DNA of 64,000 nucleotides from positions 62,001 through 126,000 of the forward strand of contig JACKHE010000005.1 of the NCBI GenBank assembly GCA_020639135.1. The letters run 5' to 3'. Source of the DNA: Phycisphaeraceae bacterium. Lineage in GTDB: Bacteria; Planctomycetota; Phycisphaerae; Phycisphaerales; UBA1924. Under the pieces are notes generated by a model. It searched no databases. It saw only the letters and a list, made by a program, of their open reading frames with translations, and had not been told where the DNA came from. Position numbers and translations under genes: made by a program. Of this stretch, positions 45,084 through 53,993 are shown piece after piece; position 1 is the first letter of the stretch; each line of letters opens with the position of its first letter.

Positions 45084-46811
45084 AGTGTAATTGATCTCAG
45101 CCCGCGAGCAACGCGCAACGGCGCCAGTCGGAGCCCCTGCAGTGCTTCCAGTGTAATTGATCTCAGCCCGCGAGCAACGCGCAACGAACACCGCAGACCT
45201 CACAATCCTGATCGAAGTGTAATTGATCTCAGCCCGCGAGCAACGCGCAACTGCAAGGCCTCGACGTATCGAGGATCAGGAGTGTAATTGATCTCAGCCC
45301 GCGAGCAACGCGCAACGTTCTGGTCGAACACCAACAACGCGCTCGGAGTGTAATTGATCTCAGCCCGCGAGCAACGCGCAACTGTACTCAGCGGGGTACG
45401 ATGAGGCGGAAAGTGTAATTGATCTCAGCCCGCGAGCAACGCGCAACCGCATCGCGGACGTGGGCGACGTCGCCAACAGTGTAATTGATCTCAGCCCGCG
45501 AGCAACGCGCAACAGGATGTTCTGCACCTTCTCGATACCGCGCAGTGTAATTGATCTCAGCCCGCGAGCAACGCGCAACCCATCCTGGCGAACACCCAGG
45601 CGGTTGAAGAGTGTAATTGATCTCAGCCCGCGAGCAACGCGCAACCGCGTGGATGCGCGGTACACGGCGCGGTCAGTGTAATTGATCTCAGCCCGCGAGC
45701 AACGCGCAACACTACCTGCGGTCGGCCTGCGAAGAGGCGAGAGTGTAATTGATCTCAGCCCGCGAGCAACGCGCAACTAGAGGACCCAGTCGCCGCGTTT
45801 GCAGTCAAGTGTAATTGATCTCAGCCCGCGAGCAACGCGCAACACATCGACAAGGACGGCCTGGGCGACGCCTAGTGTAATTGATCTCAGCCCGCGAGCA
45901 ACGCGCAACCTGCTTGGCGACATTCGCAAGGGGGCTAGGAGTGTAATTGATCTCAGCCCGCGAGCAACGCGCAACAGGCGAAGCGTTGCGGTCGGGACTT
46001 CGGCAAGTGTAATTGATCTCAGCCCGCGAGCAACGCGCAACTCTTCACAGTCGAACACATTGCTGCACGTAGTGTAATTGATCTCAGCCCGCGAGCAACG
46101 CGCAACTGGCAGCCCTGCGAATTCCCGGAGATCAGCAGTGTAATTGATCTCAGCCCGCGAGCAACGCGCAACGGTGAGCAACTACGGCAAAGAAGTCACG
46201 GAAGTGTAATTGATCTCAGCCCGCGAGCAACGCGCAACTACAGCGCCTTGGCGCCCTCGACGCTCTTGAGTGTAATTGATCTCAGCCCGCGAGCAACGCG
46301 CAACTGATCGTCCCGAGGGCCTCCTGAACGTCCTAGTGTAATTGATCTCAGCCCGCGAGCAACGCGCAACTACCGGATCATGCTCGAGGAGGCGGTCCTG
46401 AGTGTAATTGATCTCAGCCCGCGAGCAACGCGCAACCTGCTCGTACAGCGTGGCGGCGGCGGTCACAGTGTAATTGATCTCAGCCCGCGAGCAACGCGCA
46501 ACCACCGCGTCAACATGCCCGTCGCCGGTACTAGTGTAATTGATCTCAGCCCGCGAGCAACGCGCAACTGCACAGAGACTATGCGGCGCACTTCTTCCAG
46601 TGTAATTGATCTCAGCCCGCGAGCAACGCGCAACAGCATTTCCGTACTGCCCGAAGTTCACCGAGTGTAATTGATCTCAGCCCGCGAGCAACGCGCAACG
46701 TCGTCGTGTACGTCCCGGTGAGCAGCGTCAGTGTAATTGATCTCAGCCCGCGAGCAACGCGCAACTCGGATTCCGGATGCGAATGGATACAGCAGTGTAA
46801 TTGATCTCAGC
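45084..46811 (-). CRISPR. type II-C CRISPR array, 26 full repeats, 26 spacers, truncated 27th repeat
   Basis: The 36-base repeat starts AGTGTAATTGATCTCAGCCC on the plus strand and ends GCAACGCGCAAC; the 26 complete copies (45084 to 46765) look identical. Spacers are 28-31 bases, mostly 30. The 27th repeat at 46794 keeps only the first 18 bases and then breaks into IS-associated sequence. The anti-repeat in the tracrRNA shows that crRNAs come from the minus strand, where the repeat begins GTTGCG and ends TACACT. TACACT resembles a -10 box, as in Neisseria II-C repeats that carry their own promoter. The leader would thus lie on the 46.8 kb side, which is the damaged end. Confidence 0.97.
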
Positions 46812-47110
46812 TCGAGTAGCGGGCGAGCTCGATGATGGGCAAGAAGATCAGCAAGCAACTCACACTAGCCGTTGCTCATGAGCCTCGATCGAGCTTCACC
46901 GCCCTCACTGGCTCTCGTACGCTCTCGGCGTCCCCATGGGGGTGGGCCAGGAGCTTGTGCGCTCTCTCAGGCGGCTTTGGAGCGGTGTTCCGGGACGCGG
47001 ATGACCGGGTAGGCCAGCCCCGGATCGCCTCGGGCGAACCGCCGATGCAGTTGGATTCTGGGCTCGATACCTCCTTTGTGCCTGTAGAGCGACGGGGCAG
47101 CGGTCTGCGT
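46812..47110 (-). mobile_element. truncated IS-associated fragment abutting the CRISPR array
   Basis: From about 46812 the sequence (AGTAGCGGGCGAGCTCGATG onward) matches 60862-61130 with moderate divergence. It includes an IS end (GGGTGGGCCAGGAGCTTGTGCGCTCTCTC region at 46938-46968) and then the transposase C-terminal coding end in antisense (GCGGATGACCGGGTAGGCCAG). Similarity fades near 47100. It is a decayed end of the IS type found intact at 60970-62310, plus about 120 bases of adjoining DNA that moved with it. Confidence 0.75.
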
Positions 47111-47605
47111 AGCTCCTTCAGACGAAATCTGCTGCGCCGCCGAACGATGTTATGGCGTCATCAAGATAACCGCCCGTTATCCAAAGTTGGTGGTGAGGAA
47201 ACACTCCCGCCCGGGAGATTCTACATGCTGCCACGTGGTTTGAAGCCAGAGAAGCTCAATCTCTGGGTCTGCGGCATGAGTTGGCCGCCAGCCCATCGGG
47301 CCACATAAATTTGTGTTGTGTGGAGTAATGTGACACAAATTTATCAAAAACAGGCCTAGAAGCCTGGAAAAGGAAAAAAGGCGAGATATTCGGCTGCAGT
47401 ATGGGCAACGAGTCCAGCAAAGCATTTTTTGTATGACTGCCGCTATGGACCCCTTGCATTCGAATCACTGCAACTCCGCTCGTGTTCACTACAAGACGGC
47501 GCTTCCGCACTCATGCTTGAGGTATTGGCCTCCGGCGCCGGCTCTGGGGCAGAGAAATCGGAATGAACTACACCGCTAGAGATTGGCACAACAACCGGAG
47601 GCAGG
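47111..47605. other. intergenic region, no gene seen
   Basis: A lower-GC stretch of about 495 bases between the IS fragment and the multihaem cytochrome stop. No supportable coding frame. It contains the inverted repeat listed at 47305-47344 and a second small palindrome CAGGC-CTAGAA-GCCTG just after it. Confidence 0.45.
47305..47344. repeat. AT-rich perfect inverted repeat
   Basis: Arms ATAAATTTGTGT (47305-47316) and ACACAAATTTAT (47333-47344) are perfect over 12 bases with a 16-base loop. It is downstream of the minus-strand cytochrome gene stop by about 260 bases. A terminator, protein site or element end are all possible. Confidence 0.6.
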
Positions 47606-49438
47606 TCAATTGCGCACCCGCCCAAAGCTCCCGATCAGGATGCCGAGGTCAGCGGTATCGACCACGCCATCTCCATTCAAATCCGCATCGGATCCCGGAT
47701 CACCCCACTGGCTCAGCATGATAGATAAATCGGGCGATCCCACTACACCGTCGTCGTCGAGATCGCCGCGGACGAACGGAGATACTCCGAGTTCGGCCGT
47801 TGTCATCAGGATCGGCGCGCCCTTGTTAGTCCGCAGCCACAAGTTGTAGAGGGTATTGCCCCAGTGATCGGTGTGATTCGCATCTCGGAGCGCCTCGATA
47901 TAGTGCCGAGTGGCTGTCGCGTAGAACAGGTGGACTTCGATCCGGCTGGCCCCGTCCGGGATGAAGTACCGCACGTCTGACCAGTGTTGCTCGTCCGCGT
48001 AGGCCGCACCGACCGCGGGCGCCCCGCCGGCGTTGTACAACTCGTTATTGAACCCTCGGGGGGGGATCCGGTTGTCTTTCTCGATGGTGTCGGCAAGCGC
48101 CATGTGCGTCGTCACGCCCTCGGAATAGCCCGTCGCCGCCGCGGCCGCCGCGCTCAGGCCAACGTGCATTTCGAACACCGTGGTCGAGGCCTCGTCAAGG
48201 TGCGCCTCTTCCTCATCGTAATGCCCGTATTCGCGGAGCAGCCCGCCATCCCCATCGAGCATTCGGACGTTGATCCAGACCCGCCGACCTTCAATGTGCC
48301 CTGTCGGTAGCTTGTGACCTGTCTCGTTGATTACCCGGACGTTGATCAATCCGTTGTGCTGCTCTACCTCCACCGTCGCTGCGCGCTGGAGCATCTCGAT
48401 TGCCTTCTGACGGCCTGCGAGCAGAGCGCCTTGGTCGACATCGGGGTCATCCATGTCCTTGTAATATTCCCCGATGATCTCGAGCACCCACGCGGAGGCC
48501 CCGGCAAAGTCGTGGCGGGCCAGATCATCCCGCTCCGGACCGAAGTAGCACCCTTGCCCCGTGGTTCTGGGCATGTGGCAGTCCTGGCAGGTGCTGACAA
48601 CCGTGGCGTTGTCGCCGCCGAATCGGCCGCCCATGTCGACCCCGCCGTTGGCAAAGGCACTCAGTTTCCACTCGGTGTACGTTCGTTCAAGCGGGAACTG
48701 CCCGTGAGGATCCGACGTGGGGGATTCTTCGCCAATCGTATTGTAACGATATGTCCCATCCGGCTGTTTCGTGACCGCCAGATTCCCGACGTCGTGACAT
48801 GAACCGCAGTAATCGCCGGATCGATGAAACGCGGATCCGATCGCCACATGGGGGGCCGCGGACTCCATGTAGGGCCCACGTCGCGTGCCCACCGGGTCGA
48901 TCACAAGCATCGCATTCCCATAGAACGATGGAACATCTTCGAGTTGCCCGAGAATCCACGAATCGCGTTCGGGGCTGATTCCAGGTTTGTACACGGGGTC
49001 CACCATCGAATGGCAGAAGTGACAGCTCACTCCATCGACATCGAGCGAGTTGAGTGAGGCGCCGCTCGGATCGTTCGCGCTTCCTGTAATAATCGAGTTG
49101 GGCACATGGCATCGCAAACAGTACGAACCAACGTTCGCGACATCCTGATTCGCTGTCGTCATCTGGGCAAAGAACAGTGGATCACGACCGGCCATCGCCA
49201 TCAGGCTGCCCTGCCACGTCGCAAACGGCTCGTTACCGGTGTCGAAATCACCGTGACAACCGCGACACTCCGCCGAATAGCTGAACGCATACTGATCGAG
49301 CGACCCGGGCTGCGTGCCTGGGGTGAAAAAATCCTTCTGGGACATGGAAATCGGCTGCCCGGACGCGACGAGAGACCATGAGCCGACGAGCCAGATGGCG
49401 ACGGTGATACTCACATAATCCAGTCGAAACGTAGACAT
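47606..49438 (-). CDS. five-haem cytochrome c with dockerin-like C-terminus
   Basis: 610 residues with a signal peptide ending near SGQPIS. Five CxxCH haem sites: CRGCH, CLRCH, CHFCH, CGSCH and CQDCH, all in the first 280 residues, in the pattern of cytochrome c554-like multihaem proteins. A beta-rich central part (NGLINVRVINETGHKLPTGH) is followed by two Ca-binding dockerin-like repeats (GDLDDDGVVGSPDLSIML and DADLNGDGVVDTADLGILI). It is exported and probably cell-surface or periplasmic. Electron partner unknown; the nearby nos genes may be coincidental. Confidence 0.85.
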   Translation of the reverse strand: MSTFRLDYVSITVAIWLVGSWSLVASGQPISMSQKDFFTPGTQPGSLDQYAFSYSAECRGCHGDFDTGNEPFATWQGSLMAMAGRDPLFFAQMTTANQDVANVGSYCLRCHVPNSIITGSANDPSGASLNSLDVDGVSCHFCHSMVDPVYKPGISPERDSWILGQLEDVPSFYGNAMLVIDPVGTRRGPYMESAAPHVAIGSAFHRSGDYCGSCHDVGNLAVTKQPDGTYRYNTIGEESPTSDPHGQFPLERTYTEWKLSAFANGGVDMGGRFGGDNATVVSTCQDCHMPRTTGQGCYFGPERDDLARHDFAGASAWVLEIIGEYYKDMDDPDVDQGALLAGRQKAIEMLQRAATVEVEQHNGLINVRVINETGHKLPTGHIEGRRVWINVRMLDGDGGLLREYGHYDEEEAHLDEASTTVFEMHVGLSAAAAAATGYSEGVTTHMALADTIEKDNRIPPRGFNNELYNAGGAPAVGAAYADEQHWSDVRYFIPDGASRIEVHLFYATATRHYIEALRDANHTDHWGNTLYNLWLRTNKGAPILMTTAELGVSPFVRGDLDDDGVVGSPDLSIMLSQWGDPGSDADLNGDGVVDTADLGILIGSFGRVRN

Positions 49439-50017
49439 CGTGATCCTCCATAGAAAATGGATGATTTAGTCCATTATTGCACATTTCCGATCCCAGTCCA
49501 TCACAAAGTCCTGTTTTGCAAGGGTATTTTGCGCCGTTCAATCTCTGCCAAAGTGAACATGGAGGGACAATAAACCTGCTCCTCCGGAGCGGTGAGGGAC
49601 AGCGCTCACCGGTAGCGGTCACAAATCGGGGGGAGGCCATTCAGCATCGAGTTGGTCGGATTCCGTTATCCGACCGTCGTGGTGTCGAATGGTTAGTCAT
49701 GCCATTTGACACCATTTCGGAGCTGCGTCGTTGTCGAAGGCGGACGCGTGAGAATCACAAGATGGTTTCGAATTCCCGGAGACTCGTTGTCCGTCACTAC
49801 AGCGGGACAAGTTCTACGAAAAGATTGTCAATCACCGCCTATCGATATCATGGCTTGCAAATGCCAGAACTGACTGTGATTAGCCGAGGCGTTAGACACG
49901 ATTCCAGGAACATTTGGCAATGGCAGTTGCGTTCACACACTATTCTGCGAATATTCAGGAATTAGTGCGTGAACGAGCCGAAATACGCCGATCGCAAGCG
50001 AAGATTGGTAGCAATCG
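49439..50017. other. divergent intergenic region with TCCAT/ATGGA repeats
   Basis: A 579-base gap between two divergent respiratory genes. Near the cytochrome start are alternating half-sites TCCAT (49447-49451), ATGGA (49457-49461) and TCCAT (49470-49474), giving overlapping inverted repeats that could be an operator. Otherwise no gene is supported. Confidence 0.45.
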
Positions 50018-51781
50018 ATGCTGAAGATCAAACAATCCAAGCCCGCTTCAATCCAGCTCCGAGTTCTCCAGAGTGGCGGTTCGGGGGGGCGTCGAAAGCA
50101 GTACGCCAGATGGCGCGCCGCGACGCTTCTAGGCGTCTATCTGCTTGCGGGGCTGCACATCGCGCACTGGGCGGTCGCGGGGCGCACGTTGGCCCCGATG
50201 GAATTGAACGAGTTGATGTACACGCTCGAACTCGGGATCGTCACCGCGGGGTTTCTGCTCATGGCGACGGCCATGCTGTCGGTGTTGCTCTTTGGACGGT
50301 TCTTCTGTTCGTGGTTGTGTCACATCCTGGCGTTGCAGGATCTATGCGCTTGGCTGCTCGGTAAGTTCGGGATCCGTCCGAAGCCCGTACGGTCGCGGGC
50401 GCTGTTGCTGGTCGGACCCGGGGCGATGTTCTATATGTTTATCTGGCCGCAGATCGACCGCCTGATCCGCGGAGATCCGCTCCCTACGCTGCGGTTGCTC
50501 GACGATTCGGGGGGCTGGGCATCGTTCGTCACGGACGATTTCTGGCGAAATCTGCCCGGGCCGGTCGTCGCGGGGCTGACATTCCTGACCTGTGGGTTCC
50601 TGATCGTATACATCCTCGGGTCACGGTCGTTCTGCGCCTATGCCTGCCCCTATGGCGCCGTGTTCTCGATCGCCGACCGCCTGGCGCCGGGACGGCTCGT
50701 CGAGATCGACAACCGCTGCGACCAATGTGGGCTGTGCACAACGGTCTGTGAATCGCATGTCCGTGTGCACGAGGAGATCGGTCGGTTCGGGATGATCGTG
50801 GACGCGAACTGCCTGAAAGACCTCGATTGCGTCAGCGTGTGCCCGAAGGACGCGATCGGATTTCGATTCACGAGACCCTCGCTCCTCCGGTCATTCAGCC
50901 GGACAGGGCGGCGGCGGCTCCCGAGCGATTTCTCACTCGCCGAAGAGACGATGCTGGCGCTCGTGTTCCTCGTGACCCTTGCGATCGTGCGCGGGCTGTA
51001 CGGGTATGGCCCGTTCCTGATGTCGCTGGGCGTCGCGGGGATCTCCGGGTATCTGAGCGTCATCGCGCTGCGCACCGTGCAGTCGAAAGATGTCAGGATC
51101 AATGCGTTTCAACTGAAGCGGTCGGGACGGATCACCGGCATGGGCGCCGCCTCTCTCGGTTGCTTCGCGCTGTTCGTTGCGTTCATGGCGCACAGCGGGT
51201 GGATCCGTTACCACGAGATTGCGGGTGATCGGGATTATCAGCGCATGCGCGAGTATCTGCACACGATGCGTCAGAACCCGCCCGCCGAACTGGTCGGCAG
51301 CGCCAAGCGGCACGCGCACGCTGTCGAGCGGTGGGGGCTGCTCCGCCCGCGGGCGCTCGATGCAAGACTCGCGTCTCTGCACTCCTTCGATCAGCCGCCC
51401 GATGTCTCGGTGGCGTACTTCGAGCGGGCTCTCGCGAGGCGTCCAGACGACCGGGCGGAGCGCATCCTGTTTGCGCAGACCCTCCTGCGTCTCGGTCGTG
51501 ACGGAGAGGCGCAATCGCAACTCCTCGCCGCGGCTAAGACCGAACCCGAGACATCGCACGGGCATGCGGAGGCAACCCGCCAGCGTGTCGTGGCGGCGAT
51601 GACGCTCGGGAACCTCCGCCTGCGCCTCGGTGATTTCGAGGGAGCCGCCGGCGCGTTCCGCCTGGCGCTGTCGATCGATCCCGATCACCCGCCGGCGGCT
51701 CGCGCCCTGCGGCGGATCGAGATCGCGCAGCGGCAAGCGAGCCGCAGCGATCCCGTCGGCTCCCTGCCCGCCCAGCCCTGA
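50018..51781 (+). CDS. membrane polyferredoxin (NapH/NosH-like) with TPR tail
   Basis: 587 residues. Six or so helices surround NapH/NosR-type cysteine motifs: CSWLCH near 97, CAYACPYGA near 208, CDQCGLCTTVCESH near 235 and CLKDLDCVSVCPKDAI near 265, giving two 4Fe-4S clusters on the cytoplasmic or periplasmic face. A soluble C-terminus of about 180 residues includes TPR-like repeats (FERALARRPDDRAERILFAQTLLRLGRDGEAQ, GDFEGAAGAFRLALSIDPDHPPA). It probably transfers electrons from the quinol pool to N2O reductase. It is convergent with the nos genes, ending 55 bases from ric. Confidence 0.8.
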   Translation: MLKIKQSKPASIQLRVLQSGGSGGRRKQYARWRAATLLGVYLLAGLHIAHWAVAGRTLAPMELNELMYTLELGIVTAGFLLMATAMLSVLLFGRFFCSWLCHILALQDLCAWLLGKFGIRPKPVRSRALLLVGPGAMFYMFIWPQIDRLIRGDPLPTLRLLDDSGGWASFVTDDFWRNLPGPVVAGLTFLTCGFLIVYILGSRSFCAYACPYGAVFSIADRLAPGRLVEIDNRCDQCGLCTTVCESHVRVHEEIGRFGMIVDANCLKDLDCVSVCPKDAIGFRFTRPSLLRSFSRTGRRRLPSDFSLAEETMLALVFLVTLAIVRGLYGYGPFLMSLGVAGISGYLSVIALRTVQSKDVRINAFQLKRSGRITGMGAASLGCFALFVAFMAHSGWIRYHEIAGDRDYQRMREYLHTMRQNPPAELVGSAKRHAHAVERWGLLRPRALDARLASLHSFDQPPDVSVAYFERALARRPDDRAERILFAQTLLRLGRDGEAQSQLLAAAKTEPETSHGHAEATRQRVVAAMTLGNLRLRLGDFEGAAGAFRLALSIDPDHPPAARALRRIEIAQRQASRSDPVGSLPAQP

Positions 51782-51836
51782 CCCTTGGTGTGAGCGCGAC
51801 CGATCGGGGTGGCGGCGGCCGCCAGAAACAACCGGG

Positions 51837-52592
51837 CTATGACTCGACCGGGCGTCGAGGCGTCAGCCCGTGCCCGAGACGTTTCTCCGCTTCGATCCCC
51901 GCCGGGAACAGGATGTTGTTTTCCTTGTGGATATGGAGGTGTGTGTCGCGCTCGAGGTCCGCGAGGAGGCGATAGCACTCCTCCCACGTCGGGCACGCAT
52001 CCGCGGGCGCCGCGAGATCGTTTGTGAGATCACGGATTTGCTTGAACGCGTCGCCCACGTCGTCGTGATCGTGCACCATGCAATCAATGGGGCGACGGAC
52101 GCTCCATGGTGGGCCGCCTGTGATCTCCGACTTTCGTTCGAGCCGGCGCAGCCAAGGGAAGAGCACGCGTTCTTCACGGATGAAGTGATCGTGCATATCT
52201 TCGGTCAACGCCGCGACCGTGCTTTGCAGTTCAACGAGCCGCGGCTCCTCGTCGGCGTGTGCGGCAACGCACTTGTCGATGAGCCGGCCGAGTCGGTCGA
52301 GGGCCTCGCGAGCGAAGGCGTGGTGGGATTGCTCGATATGGTCGGCCAAATCCGTCATGGACATGGCGGCGCAATTGATCGTCTCTGCGGCATCTGGAGT
52401 CGACGGCGCGTATTCGCTGAGTTGGTCGATGAGGGTTTCGGTGTTCTGGCCGGACCGGGCCGCGGCCTCGGTCAGCGTCCGCCTGCCCCCGCAGCAATAG
52501 TCGATGCCGAGGCGATCGAGTTCAGGGATCAGGTCGGGGTGGGCGGTCGCGATTTGTCCGACCATCATGTCGGGTTTGATTTCACGGGCCAT
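51837..52592 (-). CDS. ric: iron-sulfur cluster repair protein (RIC/YtfE/ScdA type)
   Basis: 251 residues from ATG 52592 (AGGAG is 7 bases upstream). The N-terminal ScdA_N domain has YCCGG with Cys33-Cys34, and the rest is a hemerythrin-like di-iron fold with His residues at HIEQSHHAF, HADEEP, HDHFIREERVLFPWL, HDHDDV and HLHIHKENNILFP. RIC repairs Fe-S clusters damaged by NO or oxidants. Its start overlaps the nosL end by 11 bases, so it belongs to the nos transcript. Confidence 0.9.
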   Translation of the reverse strand: MAREIKPDMMVGQIATAHPDLIPELDRLGIDYCCGGRRTLTEAAARSGQNTETLIDQLSEYAPSTPDAAETINCAAMSMTDLADHIEQSHHAFAREALDRLGRLIDKCVAAHADEEPRLVELQSTVAALTEDMHDHFIREERVLFPWLRRLERKSEITGGPPWSVRRPIDCMVHDHDDVGDAFKQIRDLTNDLAAPADACPTWEECYRLLADLERDTHLHIHKENNILFPAGIEAEKRLGHGLTPRRPVES

Positions 52593-53109
52593 CATTGCGC
52601 TCCTGTTCAGGATGCTCAGGATCAGTCTCTTCGATGTTGCGACCGACCCCGGTGAAGCCAAGCCGATTCCAGGCGACATCGAACGGCATCGCCTCTCCGG
52701 CGAGTTCGGCCTTCGCGTTTTCGAGTTCGGACGGTGATGCGAACGCCGCAACCTGAGAGCCCATCGGTGTCCGGAGGTTCGGTGAGAGCAAGAATCCCGC
52801 TTCTTCGGTATGGATCCACCTCCGCGTGGCGTAGCTGTGCGACCAACGTGCGAGAACCACGAGTTCCGGGCGCTCAACCTCGTAATTGACCTGGCAGTTG
52901 AAGTCGTCGAAGAGCCGGGGCTCGGGGCCCCTCGGGCCCTCGACGATCGTCGCGGTGGCCCAGCGTTCATCGCTGAGGATCATGTTGCACTGGCGGCAGA
53001 CCGAATCGCCGAGCAGAACCGCCGGCGGGCCGACCGCGGTTTGATTCTCGCACCCGGGGATCAAAAGGGACGCCGTTGATACGGCGATGGCGGGAATGAG
53101 CCGTCTCAT
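52582..53109 (-). CDS. nosL: NosL copper chaperone lipoprotein
   Basis: 175 residues. Signal peptide with lipobox IPGC (Cys20), then CRQCNMIL at 38-45, the NosL Cys-x-x-Cys-x-Met metal motif. NosL delivers Cu(I) for the CuZ centre of N2O reductase. The remaining part (PRLFDDFNCQVNYEVERPELV, EEAGFLLSPNLRTPMGSQVAAF) matches NosL proteins. The ATG overlaps the nosY stop (ATGA). Confidence 0.9.
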   Translation of the reverse strand: MRRLIPAIAVSTASLLIPGCENQTAVGPPAVLLGDSVCRQCNMILSDERWATATIVEGPRGPEPRLFDDFNCQVNYEVERPELVVLARWSHSYATRRWIHTEEAGFLLSPNLRTPMGSQVAAFASPSELENAKAELAGEAMPFDVAWNRLGFTGVGRNIEETDPEHPEQERNDGP

Positions 53110-53993
53110 ACCGATCCCCTCCGAGAGAAGAGCAGGACGGCCAGCCCGAGGGGGAGTGCCGTCCAGGCGATCAGCGACGACACAAGCATCCAGGGAAGGG
53201 CGCCGCCGAGGGTGCGAGAGGCGTACGCCCCGACCGGCCCGAGCACGTCGAGCGATGCATTCATGTTCACGATGACAGCCATCTTGAAGGATTGCAGCGG
53301 GTTGATTATTGCGAGCCCAAAGATCTCCTGGACGCGCAGCTTGAAGAGAATAGAACTGGCCATGAGGCCCAGGTCGCTGATGAAGACAAAGGCGAGCCAC
53401 GTGAAGAGCGCGATGCCCATCGCCACGGCGGTCCGCCTCGAGCAGACCGAGATCAGCACCCCGATCGAGAGCATGGCGAGGGCAAGCAAGACGGTAAACC
53501 CGACGAGCATTGTGTACGCCCCGACACCAACGCCACCTGTCCGCCACGCGAGCACGCCGCCGCTGATCCCGAACCCGACGCAGAGCGAGCAGATGATCGC
53601 GGCCGCGAGGCCGAGGTGCTTGCCCAACAGCACCTGCGTGCGTGACACGGGCTGGGCAAGGAGATACAGCAAGGTCCCGCGCTCGCGCTCACCCGCGACG
53701 GACCCGGCGCCGGCGGTGAGCGCCATCAGCGGCACGACAAGCATGACGAGGTTGAGCAGGCCCGCGGCGGTCCGGCCAAACCCGGCGAAACCGTGCGATC
53801 CGATGCCGCTCAGTGACAAGTACGAGACACCGACCGCAAGGACCGTGAAAGCGAAGGTATAGAGCGCAAACCACTTGCTCGCGATGGCGTCGCGGAATTC
53901 GCGCCGGGCGAACCGGGCGACGCCCCCGATTAGCGTTGGGGCGGCGGGTGTCTGACGTGTCGCCGAAAAATGGGCTGCGGAATTGGCGATCAT
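53106..53993 (-). CDS. nosY: NosY ABC transporter permease
   Basis: 295 residues with six hydrophobic segments. The pattern ARREFRDAIASKWFALYTFAFTVLAVGVSYLSL, then AGAGSVAGERERGTLLYLLAQPVSRTQVLLGKHLGLA, is the ABC-2/NosY family. Together with NosF and NosD it supports assembly of CuZ, probably by supplying sulfur or energy from the cytoplasm. The start overlaps the nosF stop (ATGA). Confidence 0.9.
   Translation of the reverse strand: MIANSAAHFSATRQTPAAPTLIGGVARFARREFRDAIASKWFALYTFAFTVLAVGVSYLSLSGIGSHGFAGFGRTAAGLLNLVMLVVPLMALTAGAGSVAGERERGTLLYLLAQPVSRTQVLLGKHLGLAAAIICSLCVGFGISGGVLAWRTGGVGVGAYTMLVGFTVLLALAMLSIGVLISVCSRRTAVAMGIALFTWLAFVFISDLGLMASSILFKLRVQEIFGLAIINPLQSFKMAVIVNMNASLDVLGPVGAYASRTLGGALPWMLVSSLIAWTALPLGLAVLLFSRRGSV

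Noticed and set aside
45360..46858. Several frames of 60-160 codons with repeated VARGLRSITL or VARCSRAEINYT
   Set aside because: They are translations of CRISPR repeats and spacers, not proteins.
47177..47510. Short minus-strand frames after the IS fragment
   Set aside because: No ribosome site, no domain and overlapping inverted repeats; treated as non-coding.
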